Positions 1-7,034 are shown, counted from the stretch's first letter. The stretch: 9,408 bases of DNA from QHWK01 sp035315685 (GCA_035315685.1 DATFXR010000275.1:1-9408), one strand, 5' to 3'. Numbers and translations are program-made. The notes: generated by a model not told the origin, from the letters alone.

Positions 1-449
1 AGCTCGAGTGACGCCAGCTGCGTCTGTTTGCCGGTCTCGTGCGCGAGGATCTGGTCCATCGAGATGCCGGCGTCGAGCCACGTCTCGCTGGTCGGCGGCG
101 AGACGTCGGTCAGAAACCTGGTGCTGGCTTTCGCGTGCGCACCGCCGGGGCGACCCGGCGTCGGAATGCACTCCAGCCCGCTCACCACGAGCACGCGATC
201 CCGAAACGGCGCGAGCGCGCCCAACGTCGGGGTGAGCTCGTAGCCGGCGCCTTCGGTCGTCGGCAGGTACTCCTTCATGATCATGCCGTTCGGCACGTAC
301 ATGACGCCGAACCGGTTGATCGGTTTTGCCGCGGTCTTCTGCACCGCCGACAGCGCCGGCGCCATGCTGTCGAGCAGCGGCAGAGCCAGCATCGACCCGA
401 GACCGCGTAAGACCGTGCGCCGTGGGATTGCCCGCTTAGCAATGAACAT
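1..449 (-). CDS. DUF1552 family protein, N-terminal part (3' end missing)
   Basis: The frame runs from ATG at 449 off the left edge; 149 codons are visible and no stop appears. The N-terminus carries a Tat-like signal (RRTVLRGLGSMLALPLLDSM). It is followed by DUF1552 landmarks: NRFGVMYVPNGMIMKEYLP, TEGAGYELTPTLGALAPFRD, VLVVSGLE, GGAHAKASTRFLTDV, and GISMDQILAHETGKQTQLASLE. Members of this family are about 400-470 residues long, so roughly a third is visible. The role is unknown. The protein is predicted to be exported folded, and is habitually encoded next to DUF1592 proteins, as here (32 nt downstream of that gene), so the two probably work together. The start has GGAAT spaced 5 nt upstream. 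It is easily missed because it lacks a stop in the window. Confidence 0.9.
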   Translation of the reverse strand, partial: MFIAKRAIPRRTVLRGLGSMLALPLLDSMAPALSAVQKTAAKPINRFGVMYVPNGMIMKEYLPTTEGAGYELTPTLGALAPFRDRVLVVSGLECIPTPGRPGGAHAKASTRFLTDVSPPTSETWLDAGISMDQILAHETGKQTQLASLE

Positions 450-454
450 CGCTC

Positions 455-482
455 ATTCCACGCATTCCAAATTCCAAATTCC
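455..482 (-). repeat. Periodic GGAAT leader before the DUF1552 gene
   Basis: On the minus strand four GGAAT words occur at 482-478, 475-471, 468-464 and 459-455, with spacings of 7, 7 and 9 nt. The first begins in the DUF1592 stop codon. The last is 5 nt from the DUF1552 ATG and can serve as a weak Shine-Dalgarno sequence. The stretch is strikingly AT-rich compared with its surroundings. The rest may be a short tandem repeat with no role. Confidence 0.6.
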
Positions 483-2965
483 TAATTGCGCGTCTGCCGC
501 TCCTCCCCGCGAGCGGTTGCCATGCTGAACGGCGTGCTGGTCACGATCCCGGCGATGATCGACGACCAGGAGTACTCGGCCCGCGCTGCGCCGCGCGTGA
601 TGGCGCGCACCGCCGGCAGATCGTGATCGTCGAGACCGCGTCCGATCGCGTAGGCGAGCAGCTTCTCGGTGATCGTGCGCGCGACATCTTCCTTGTGCGC
701 GACGAGAAGGGTTCGCAGTCCCGCCATCCCCGCGAAGCGCGTTCCGTCAGGGAGCGACGCCGAGGCGTCGATCGGCACTCCGTCGCTCGCCGTCCGCCAC
801 TTGCCGAGCGCGTCGAAGTTCTCGAGCGCGAACCCGAGGGGATCCATCCGCTGATGACACGAGGCGCACGCGGGGCTCTTGCGATGCCGCTCCATCCGCT
901 CGCGCAACGATCGCGCGTGGCCGTCCGCCGCGGCGTCCTCGAGGGCAGGAATGTCGGGCGGGGGCGGCGGCGGCGGCGCGCCGAGGATGTTCGCCAGCAC
1001 CCACCGTCCGCGCAGCGTCACCGACGTGCGATTGGGATACGACGTCACGGTGAGGACGCTCGCCTGGCCGAGCAGCCCACCGCGAACGCCGTCGGTGAGG
1101 TGCACGCGGCGGAAGTGGTTGCCGTAGACATCGGCAATCCCGTAATGGGTCGCCAGGCGCTCGTTCAGAAACGAGTAATCGGCCGTGAACAGCTCGATCG
1201 CACTGCGGTTCTCGTGCAGCTGGCTGGCAACGAACAGCTTCGTCTCCTGCTCCATCGCGTCGCGCAGGTTCTCGTCGAACTCGGGATACAGCTCCGTGTC
1301 AGGCACGGCGCCGGCAAGTTTGCTCAGCTCCAGCCAGCGGCTGGCGAAGCTGTCGACGAGCGCGCTCGACCGCGGATCGCGCAGCATCCGGGTCACCTGC
1401 CGCTCCAGCACGGCCGCGTCGCTCAGCTTCCCGCGCGCCGCCGCATCCCGCAGCTCATCGTCCGGAATGCTGCTCCACAGGAAGAACGAGAGCCGCGAGG
1501 CGATGTCCAGATCGGCGAGACGATAGGCGGTGCCCGAGGGAAGACCGGCGGGCTCGCGTTCGACGCGGAAGAGAAAGCTCGGCGCGGCAAGAATCCGCTC
1601 GATGCCGTGCTGGATACCGGTGTCGAAGTCGCGTTCAGCACGACCGGTTCTGTAGAACCGGAGCAGCGTCGCCGCCTCCCCGTCGGTGACCGGCCGGCGA
1701 TACGCCCGCGTCGCGACCGTGGAGAGAATCGTCTTCGCGCACGGTTCCTCATCGGACGTGTTGCGAGGGCGGCAGACGAACACTTTGCGCCGGCTCTCCG
1801 AGCGGCCGGGCGCCGGCGTTCCGAACGGACCACCGATCGAGACGACCTCCACTGCCGGATTGCCGTGGTAATACTCGTTCGTCGTGCGTCCGAATCCGGT
1901 CTGCGGCGGCTGCAGCACGCCTTCCGGTTCCCAGAATCGCCGGACGAAGGCCACCCCGACCGCATGCAGGCCTGCAGCCACCGGCACGCGCACTTCGAGG
2001 TGCGCGTCCGCGGTGTGCATGTATTCCTCGAATTCGGGATCGCCCTGCGTGTTCCCGGCGAAATTCTCCGGTGCGGTCATCCCGCTGGCTTCGCCGCCGA
2101 CACTGAACCGCTTCAGGCGCACGCCGTCGAGGCGCACGTCGAGCTCGTGCCGCTCGCCCATCCCGATGATGTAGTCGTACTCCTGACGCCGCAGCAGGAC
2201 CTTGATGGTGTATTCGGCGTCAACGGGAAAGTAGTAGCGGATCAGCGTGCCGCCCTGGGATCCGAACGGAAGATCGTCGCCGAGACGATCGTCCTGGACG
2301 ACCGCCTTGGAGATCTTGAACGAGTCGATCACCGGATGGAGGGTCGGATCGCCGATCGCGAGGCGGCTGACCGTTCGCGCCGCTGACAGATAGTTTTCCA
2401 GCAGCGCCGGCGACACCGACAGCACGCTCGCGACGTTGTCGAACCCTTCGTGATCGGCTTCGTCCGACGACAGGAGCGCGCGTGCGTCGATCTCGAGGCC
2501 GAGCAGATCCCGTACCGCGTTCGCATACTCGCTGCGATTCAGCCGATGCACCGGGACGCGCCCGGGATCGGGCTTCGCCGCAGCGGCGGCGTCGAGCTCC
2601 TGTTCCAGCGCGGCAATCACACTGCGGTACGTTTCGGCGGCCGGCCGCGGCCGTCCCGGAGGCGGCATCTCGCCAGTGCGCAGCTTGGTGACGACCTTCT
2701 CCCACTGCTGCGCGTGGTCGGCCACCTGCGCGACATCCAGGCTGTCGAGCTGAAGACCCGCCGTCTTCAGCCTGGCGTTGTGACAGGTCACGCAGTACTG
2801 ATCGAGAACATCGCGTGTGGGTGTCGCGGGCGGGTGCGCGGCGGCGGTGACCGGCGCCGCGCCGGTCTGCGCGCCGCGGGCAGCGACGTACCGGACTCCG
2901 CCGCTCGCACACAACAGCACCAACAGGGCCGGCAGCGCGGGCGAACGGGCCGATAGTCCTGACAT
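482..2965 (-). CDS. Exported DUF1592-family protein with two CxxCH haem motifs
   Basis: An 827-residue protein of the multi-domain family common in Planctomycetota and Acidobacteriota. The order is a hydrophobic N-terminal export signal (about 9-23), a cytochrome-like domain with CVTCH (58-62) and a possible Met100 ligand in TGEMPPPG, DUF1587 (about 138-203, VHRLNRSEYANAVRDLLG), a beta-rich segment (about 235-385), DUF1595 (about 408-470), DUF1592 (about 484-612, SRLSFFLWSSIPDDEL), DUF1588 (about 626-726, with seven prolines at 664-670 and a second haem motif CASCH at 700-704) and DUF1585 (about 742-816). The function is not established; two covalent c-type haems and export suggest periplasmic or surface redox chemistry. 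The start at 2965 is chosen because it opens directly into the signal segment; an in-frame ATG at 3274 adds 103 residues of low-complexity Arg/Ser sequence and overlaps the upstream gene. It is paired with the DUF1552 gene downstream. Confidence 0.9.
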   Translation of the reverse strand: MSGLSARSPALPALLVLLCASGGVRYVAARGAQTGAAPVTAAAHPPATPTRDVLDQYCVTCHNARLKTAGLQLDSLDVAQVADHAQQWEKVVTKLRTGEMPPPGRPRPAAETYRSVIAALEQELDAAAAAKPDPGRVPVHRLNRSEYANAVRDLLGLEIDARALLSSDEADHEGFDNVASVLSVSPALLENYLSAARTVSRLAIGDPTLHPVIDSFKISKAVVQDDRLGDDLPFGSQGGTLIRYYFPVDAEYTIKVLLRRQEYDYIIGMGERHELDVRLDGVRLKRFSVGGEASGMTAPENFAGNTQGDPEFEEYMHTADAHLEVRVPVAAGLHAVGVAFVRRFWEPEGVLQPPQTGFGRTTNEYYHGNPAVEVVSIGGPFGTPAPGRSESRRKVFVCRPRNTSDEEPCAKTILSTVATRAYRRPVTDGEAATLLRFYRTGRAERDFDTGIQHGIERILAAPSFLFRVEREPAGLPSGTAYRLADLDIASRLSFFLWSSIPDDELRDAAARGKLSDAAVLERQVTRMLRDPRSSALVDSFASRWLELSKLAGAVPDTELYPEFDENLRDAMEQETKLFVASQLHENRSAIELFTADYSFLNERLATHYGIADVYGNHFRRVHLTDGVRGGLLGQASVLTVTSYPNRTSVTLRGRWVLANILGAPPPPPPPDIPALEDAAADGHARSLRERMERHRKSPACASCHQRMDPLGFALENFDALGKWRTASDGVPIDASASLPDGTRFAGMAGLRTLLVAHKEDVARTITEKLLAYAIGRGLDDHDLPAVRAITRGAARAEYSWSSIIAGIVTSTPFSMATARGEERQTRN

Positions 2966-3119
2966 ACCGGGCGTTTCCGGCCTCAGTATGCCCCAGAATC
3001 CGGTTGCCGGGAGGACATCGTGAAGTCCGGCTCGAGCGCACCGGACGGATGGGCGGTCTGCATCACCGGCAACTGCCTCGGCCGCGAACGCACGAAGAGG
3101 TTTTCGCGGGTCGGCGCGT

Positions 3120-3398
3120 CTAGGTACGGAACATGAGAATGAACAGGACGAATGCGCCGACGCAGAAGGCCACCACCGAACTCGGCGCGGCCTTGACGTC
3201 GCCGAACGTCGAGGCAACGGCGAGTGCAGCCCGATGCGCGGGCGCAGCGATCGTCGCCAGCTCCGTCGCACCATCGCCGGAAACCACGTTCATCACATGC
3301 TTACGAACCTCGTCGTTGATCAAAGCCGCGCCTGCGACGAGCACGAAGAGGGCGCTGGCGCTGAGTACGATTTCAGTCAGTCGGTGTGAGCGGATCAT
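3120..3398 (-). CDS. Hypothetical small membrane protein
   Basis: I do not recognise this 92-residue protein. It has two hydrophobic segments, about 9-27 (EIVLSASALFVLVAGAALI) and about 73-90 (SSVVAFCVGAFVLFILMF). They flank a polar, partly helical stretch of about 45 residues (NDEVRKHVMNVVSGDGATE...). This predicts a two-pass inner-membrane protein with both ends on the same side. The chosen ATG sits directly before the first hydrophobic segment. No strong Shine-Dalgarno sequence precedes it; longer in-frame starts reach back over the hairpin and look non-coding (Arg/Pro/Cys-rich). A plus-strand frame covers the same bases but lacks protein-like character. Neighbours give no functional hint: kynA ends 148 nt upstream and the DUF1592 gene starts 154 nt downstream. 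Confidence 0.55.
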   Translation of the reverse strand: MIRSHRLTEIVLSASALFVLVAGAALINDEVRKHVMNVVSGDGATELATIAAPAHRAALAVASTFGDVKAAPSSVVAFCVGAFVLFILMFRT

Positions 3399-3486
3399 GG
3401 CGGCCGGGCTTGTGCAAACGGCAGGCCCCTGAGTCGGCTGGCGGCGTTTTGAGCAGTTTTGCTGAATAAAAGCGTTGCGACGTCGT

Positions 3487-3513
3487 CGCGATGTACCGAA
3501 TCGGCACATCGCG
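3487..3513 (-). terminator. Hairpin downstream of kynA, possible terminator or 3'-end stabiliser
   Basis: Arms CGCGATGT and ACATCGCG are perfect 8-bp complements. Inside them CCG and CGG pair around an AAT loop, with one A/C mismatch between the two stems, so the whole element folds as a 27-nt hairpin. It begins 34 nt after the kynA stop. There is no immediate U-run, only TTTTATT about 15 nt further on, so it is not a textbook rho-independent terminator. It could instead be a 3'-end stabiliser, or an operator for the small downstream gene. Confidence 0.45.
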
Positions 3514-3546
3514 CTCCGGAACGGACCAACGCGATTCGCGGCGTGG

Positions 3547-4341
3547 TTACAACCGCGACCGGATTGCCCACAGATCGGGGAAGAGCGGACGGCCGACCGT
3601 CTCGCGCAGATAGGCGGCGCCCGATGACCCACCGGTGCCCGGCTTGGCGCCGATCGTCCGCTCGACCATTTTCGCGTGGCGGTAGCGCCACTCCTGGATC
3701 CCTTCGTCCAGATCGACGAGGCGCTCGCACAGCTCCGCGTTCTTGACGTCGCGCCGATAGAGGTCGATCAGGATTTCCTGAATCTCCGGCGACGGTTCCG
3801 GCGCGGTCGTCGGGTCGCGCTGCAGACGTGCCGCCGGTACGTTGTAGCCTTCGCGTGCGAGGTACTGCAGGAATGCATCCCACAGCGTCGGCGCGTGATA
3901 GCGGGTTTCGAGCGCCGATCGCGCCCGGCCGTGTTCCGAAAAGCGCCGGATCGCCTGCTCCGACTTGACGCCGAGCACGAATTCAATCTGCCGGAACTGA
4001 TCGGACTGGAATCCGCTCGCCGCGTCGAGCCGTGCGCGGAAGCTCAGGAACTCGAGCGGGGTCATCGTCTCGAGGATGTCGAGCTGCGCGACCATCACCT
4101 TGAGGATCGTCAGGATGCGTTTCAGCGTGTGCTGCGTGCGATGCGACTCGTCCTGCTCCAGCAGCTGCATCACACGATCGAACTCGTGCAGCAGCTCCTT
4201 GAACCAGAGCTCGTAGACCTGGTGGATGATGATGAACAGCATCTCGTCGTGCTCATCCGAGCGCGGGTGCTGCAGCGACAGGAGCTCGTCGATCTCGAGA
4301 TAGGACGCGTAGGTCGCCGCCGGGCGCGTGGTGTCGGCCAT
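3547..4341 (-). CDS. kynA: Tryptophan 2,3-dioxygenase
   Basis: A 264-residue haem enzyme that opens the indole ring of L-tryptophan with O2 to give N-formylkynurenine, the first step of the kynurenine pathway; cytoplasmic. The hallmark segments are in order: TYASYLEIDELLSLQ (10-24), DEMLFIIIHQVYELWFKELLHE (32-53), SFRARLDAASGFQSDQFRQIEF (100-121), WRYRHAKMVERTIG (218-231) and GTGGSSGAAYL (235-245), ending RPLFPDLW. His222 in RYRHAKM is the expected haem-iron ligand. Phe36 and His40 in MLFIIIH match the substrate-pocket Phe/His of bacterial TDOs. Arg117 in QFRQIEF matches the arginine that binds the tryptophan carboxylate. The length is normal for bacterial TDO. It starts 4 nt after the cupin stop with no clear Shine-Dalgarno sequence, suggesting translational coupling. 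It is the last gene of the operon. Confidence 0.96.
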   Translation of the reverse strand: MADTTRPAATYASYLEIDELLSLQHPRSDEHDEMLFIIIHQVYELWFKELLHEFDRVMQLLEQDESHRTQHTLKRILTILKVMVAQLDILETMTPLEFLSFRARLDAASGFQSDQFRQIEFVLGVKSEQAIRRFSEHGRARSALETRYHAPTLWDAFLQYLAREGYNVPAARLQRDPTTAPEPSPEIQEILIDLYRRDVKNAELCERLVDLDEGIQEWRYRHAKMVERTIGAKPGTGGSSGAAYLRETVGRPLFPDLWAIRSRL

Positions 4342-4345
4342 GGCG

Positions 4346-4792
4346 CTACGGCGCCGGCGGAGCGGTGGGGCGCGTGAACGGAATGATGTGCTCCCACTCG
4401 CTGGCGTCCGAGCGCGCCACGACCGCGACCACCGGCTCCGAGTCGCTCAGGTTGAAGACCTCGTGCGGGACGCCCGGCTCGATGAAGATGAAGTCACCGG
4501 CCTGGTTCTCCACGGCCTTCTCGAGCGCCGGTCCGTACTCGTGGCGAACGCGCCCGGCCAGGATGTACAGCATCACCTCGAAGCCGACGTGGATGTGCGC
4601 GGCGGCGACGCCGCCCGGCGGAATGGTGGCGACGTTCATCGACAGCTGCTTCGCGTTGGTGTTCTTCGCAGACAGTCCGGCGCGATATTGAATGCCGTTC
4701 CACCCGCGCGTGATCCCGCCGCCGCGAATGACGAAGATGCCGTCGAGCCCTTCGACCGTTCCGAGTTCATTCTGTTGCGCGGTGTCAGTCAT
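4346..4792 (-). CDS. Single-domain cupin protein
   Basis: A 148-residue cupin. Motif 1 is present as PPGGVAAAHIHVGFE with a further six residues to Gly80, giving likely metal ligands His66, His68 and Glu72. Motif 2 is GDFIFIEPGVPHEVFN, giving His110 and Asn114. The metal site therefore looks complete, so it could be an enzyme (dioxygenase, isomerase or decarboxylase) rather than a mere binding domain. I cannot name its substrate. It does not resemble 3-hydroxyanthranilate 3,4-dioxygenase in its motifs. It lies 4 nt upstream of kynA and 106 nt after the RidA gene, inside the anthranilate operon, which suggests a role in that pathway. The start at 4792 is chosen for its GGAG ribosome binding site. 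An in-frame ATG at 4858 would include the palindromic repeat and adds residues with no cupin character. Confidence 0.85.
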   Translation of the reverse strand: MTDTAQQNELGTVEGLDGIFVIRGGGITRGWNGIQYRAGLSAKNTNAKQLSMNVATIPPGGVAAAHIHVGFEVMLYILAGRVRHEYGPALEKAVENQAGDFIFIEPGVPHEVFNLSDSEPVVAVVARSDASEWEHIIPFTRPTAPPAP

Positions 4793-4798
4793 GACGTG

Positions 4799-4803
4799 CT
4801 CCG
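4799..4803 (-). promoter_or_regulatory. Ribosome binding site of the cupin gene
   Basis: CGGAG on the minus strand, 6 nt before the ATG at 4792. It decides this start over the upstream in-frame ATG at 4858. Confidence 0.55.
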
Positions 4804-4831
4804 TCGAATGCGCCAATGATATCGCGTCGGC

Positions 4832-4862
4832 GATCACGGTCCGGCTGAAGCCGGGCACTACC
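4832..4862 (+). repeat. Palindromic intergenic repeat, copy 1
   Basis: A 31-nt element between the RidA and cupin genes. It comprises GATCAC, then the imperfect palindrome GGTCCGGCTGAAGCCGGGC, then ACTACC. It matches copy 2 at 28 of 31 positions. The inner part can fold as a stem of about 8 bp with a tiny loop. Read forward it translates as VRLKPGTT. It lies 40 nt upstream of the cupin ATG. Confidence 0.8.
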
Positions 4863-4898
4863 GCGGTCGCTTCGTCGCGCGGAGGCCGTAGCCGAGCG

Positions 4899-5294
4899 TC
4901 AGGCGCCCGGAATCACCGCCGTGACCTCGATTTCGACTTTCGCGCGGTCCTCGATCAGTGCCCGCACTTCGACGGCGCTCATCGCGGCCCGATACACGCC
5001 GACGATCTCACGGAACGCGGCACCAATCTCCTTGCGACGAGCGAGGTACTCGCGCTTGTCGGTCAGATACCACGTCATCCGCGTGATGTGCTCCGGCTTC
5101 GCGCCGGCCTCGGCGAGCACCGCGTTGACGTTCGCAAGCGCCTGCCGCACCTGGCCGACGAGATCGTCGGTCTCGAATTCGCCGCGCGCGTTCCAACCAA
5201 CCTGCCCGGCGACGAAGACGGTCGTCCCGCTCGCGACGACGCCGTTCGCGTAGCCGTTCGGACGCTTCCATCCCTCGGGCTGCAGCGTTTTCAT
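4899..5294 (-). CDS. RidA/YjgF family protein, non-archetypal (catalytic Arg absent)
   Basis: A 131-residue protein of the RidA (YjgF/YER057c/UK114) fold, the usual size for the family. Typical features are PNGYANGVV (12-20), FVAGQVGW (27-34), QVRQALANVNAVLAEAGA (48-65), MTWYLTD (73-79) and the C-terminal VEIEVTAVIPG (120-130). Classical RidA proteins hydrolyse enamines and imines with an arginine equivalent to E. coli Arg105. Here the aligned segment reads AMSAVEV, with Met105 in that place, so it belongs to an arginine-less Rid subgroup and its reaction is open. In context it might act on the enamine nitrogen of the dearomatised 2-amino product of anthraniloyl-CoA, or be related to 2-aminomuconate deaminases, which share the fold. 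The ATG overlaps the ligase stop by 4 nt. A much longer open frame upstream lies inside the ligase gene and is discarded, because RidA homology begins at MKTLQPEGW. Confidence 0.88.
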   Translation of the reverse strand: MKTLQPEGWKRPNGYANGVVASGTTVFVAGQVGWNARGEFETDDLVGQVRQALANVNAVLAEAGAKPEHITRMTWYLTDKREYLARRKEIGAAFREIVGVYRAAMSAVEVRALIEDRAKVEIEVTAVIPGA

Positions 5295-6979
5295 CGGTTC
5301 GACCGGAGCGACGCGTCGCCGGCGTCTGCGCGCAGGAGAAACCGTTGCACTTTTCCGGTCAACGTGCGCGGCAGCGACTCGCGAAACTCGATCGCGCGCG
5401 GGTACTTGTACGGCGCGATGTGCGCCTTCACGAAGTCCTGCAGCTCTCTCGTCATCTCGGCACCCGGACGGAAGCCGGGCCGGAGCACGACGAAGGCTTT
5501 CACGATCTGTCCGCGCTGCTCGTCCTTCACGCCGACCACGCCGCATTCCGCGACCGCCGGGTGCTGCAGCAGCCCGGCTTCGACGTCCGGTCCGGCGATG
5601 TTGTAGCCGGAGGAAATGATCATGTCGTCGGCGCGCGCGACGAAGTGGAACACACCGTTCGCCTCCCTGACGAAGTCGTCGCCGGTCAGATTGAAACCGT
5701 CGCGCACGTAGCTCGTTTGACGATCGTCGGCAAGATACCGGCACCCGGTGGGGCCGCGCACCGCCAGGTGCCCGACCGTGCCGTCGGACAGGTCGCGCAG
5801 GCCGTCGTCGACGATTCGGGCCTCGTATCCGGTCACCGGCCGTCCGGTCGCGCCCGCTACGCGGTCATCGAGACGATTGCTGATGAAAATGTGCAGCAGT
5901 TCGGTCGTGCCGATGCCGTCGAGAATTGGCCGTCGGGTCCGCCGCGCCCACTCCTCGAATACGGGCGCCGGCAGCGTTTCGCCGGCCGAGACGGCCATCC
6001 TCAGCGAGGACAAATCGGCGCCGTCGTCCATCGCGGCCATCATGGCGCGATACGCCGTGGGCGACGTGAAGCTGATCGTCGCCTTGTGGGTCTCGATGAT
6101 GTCGACCATGTTCGCGGGCGACGCGTTCTCGAGCAGCGCGGCCGCCGCGCCGAAGCGCAGTGGAAAGATTGCGAGTCCGCCGAGGCCGAACGTGAACGCC
6201 AGCGGCGGCGAGCCCATGAACACATCGTCCGGCGTCACCTGCAGCACTTCTCTCGCGTAGCCGTCGGCGATGATCAGCAGATCGCGATGGAAGTGGGCGG
6301 TCGCCTTCGGCTGACCGGTGGTTCCCGACGTGAACCCGAGCAGCGCGACGTCGTCCCGCCCGGTGCGCGCCGCGTCGAATCGCACCGGCTTGTTGAGCGC
6401 GACGCGATCGAGCTCGGCATCGTGATTCGCAGTACCGTCGAAGCAGACGACGCCTTTGAGGAACCGGCTGCCCTTGGCGCACGCGACGAGCTCGTCGGCG
6501 ATGCGGCTGTCGCACAGCGCCAGACTGATTTCCGCTGTGTCGACGATCTTGGTGAGCTCGGCCTCGCGCAGCAGCGGCATCGTGTTGACGGCCACGGCGC
6601 CGGCCTTCGTCACGGCCAGCCACGCGGCCACCATCGCGGGGTTGTTGCCGGAGCGGAGCAGAACGCGGTTTCCCGGTGTGACGCCGAAGTCCTCGACCAG
6701 CGCGTGCGCGAGGCGGTTGGTCCAGTCCGTCAGCTCCTTGTAGGTGCGCTGGCGGCCGTTGCCGATCAGCGCCAGATGATCGCCAAATCCCCGGTCCACC
6801 ATCCGATCCGTCAGCTCGACAGCGGCATTGAGGTACTGGGGATACTGGAACTCGGCGCGATCGAGCAGCAGGTCGGGCCACTGCGCGGCGGGCGGCAGGC
6901 GATCGCGGGTGAAGGTGTCGACGTGCGCCGACGGACCGAGATCGATCGGCTGGTCGCGCGAAGAGACTCCCCTGGCCAT
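5291..6979 (-). CDS. Benzoate/2-aminobenzoate-CoA ligase family protein
   Basis: A 562-residue acyl-adenylate-forming enzyme that activates an aromatic acid to its CoA thioester using ATP. Visible motifs are the phosphate loop TSGTTGQPKA (217-226), DGIGTTELLHIF (354-365, the aryl-binding/A5 region typical of benzoate-CoA ligases), the adenosine-ribose segment VRDGFNLTGDD (425-435) with Asp434, the hinge region ARADDMIISSGYNI (448-461), and the C-terminal PRTLTGKVQRF with the likely catalytic Lys543. The length and the GIGTTE-LLHIF pattern place it with benzoate, 2-aminobenzoate and 4-hydroxybenzoate ligases rather than fatty-acid ligases. The neighbouring 2-aminobenzoyl-CoA-type monooxygenase and TDO make anthranilate the most likely substrate, with benzoate or salicylate as alternatives. 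The start at 6979 has TTAGGA 7 nt upstream. Its TGA stop overlaps the ATG of the RidA gene (ATGA), implying coupled translation. Cytoplasmic. Confidence 0.88.
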   Translation of the reverse strand: MARGVSSRDQPIDLGPSAHVDTFTRDRLPPAAQWPDLLLDRAEFQYPQYLNAAVELTDRMVDRGFGDHLALIGNGRQRTYKELTDWTNRLAHALVEDFGVTPGNRVLLRSGNNPAMVAAWLAVTKAGAVAVNTMPLLREAELTKIVDTAEISLALCDSRIADELVACAKGSRFLKGVVCFDGTANHDAELDRVALNKPVRFDAARTGRDDVALLGFTSGTTGQPKATAHFHRDLLIIADGYAREVLQVTPDDVFMGSPPLAFTFGLGGLAIFPLRFGAAAALLENASPANMVDIIETHKATISFTSPTAYRAMMAAMDDGADLSSLRMAVSAGETLPAPVFEEWARRTRRPILDGIGTTELLHIFISNRLDDRVAGATGRPVTGYEARIVDDGLRDLSDGTVGHLAVRGPTGCRYLADDRQTSYVRDGFNLTGDDFVREANGVFHFVARADDMIISSGYNIAGPDVEAGLLQHPAVAECGVVGVKDEQRGQIVKAFVVLRPGFRPGAEMTRELQDFVKAHIAPYKYPRAIEFRESLPRTLTGKVQRFLLRADAGDASLRSNR

Positions 6980-6986
6980 CAGCGCA

Positions 6987-6992
6987 TCCTAA
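6987..6992 (-). promoter_or_regulatory. Ribosome binding site of the CoA ligase gene
   Basis: TTAGGA on the minus strand, 7 nt before the ATG at 6979. It decides the start. Confidence 0.5.
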
Positions 6993-7010
6993 TCATTTGG
7001 GACTTTGATT

Positions 7011-7034
7011 TCTTCGTGCCTTCGTGTCTTCGTG
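7011..7034 (-). repeat. CACGAAG-type tandem repeat (three 8-nt units)
   Basis: Three adjacent 8-mers on the minus strand: CACGAAGA, CACGAAGG, CACGAAGA. They lie in the 128-nt gap between the crotonase stop and the ligase start, within a locally AT-rich stretch unlike the coding DNA. No gene or clear promoter is seen in this gap. Confidence 0.7.

Noticed and set aside
623..2386. 587-codon plus-strand open frame opposite the DUF1592 gene
   Set aside because: It is Arg/Ala/Val-rich with no recognisable domain and is fully antisense to a gene with clear domains; typical of GC-rich DNA.
3025..3046. GTCCGG...CCGGAC inverted repeat upstream of the DUF1592 gene as a fourth repeat copy
   Set aside because: The outer arms resemble the repeat, but the centre is longer and the ACTACC tail is missing; it could be chance in CCGG-rich DNA.
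3676..4377. Plus-strand frame opposite kynA
   Set aside because: Leu/Arg/Glu-rich shadow of the kynA codons with no domain; kynA motifs on the minus strand are unambiguous.
4346..4792. Cupin as 3-hydroxyanthranilate 3,4-dioxygenase, which would make this the quinolinate route
   Set aside because: The family's motifs are not seen, no kynurenine monooxygenase is present, and the ligase/monooxygenase context points to anthranilate.
4816..4821. TATCAT on the minus strand as a -10 box for the cupin and kynA genes
   Set aside because: No acceptable -35 lies 16-18 nt upstream, and a single hexamer match is not evidence.
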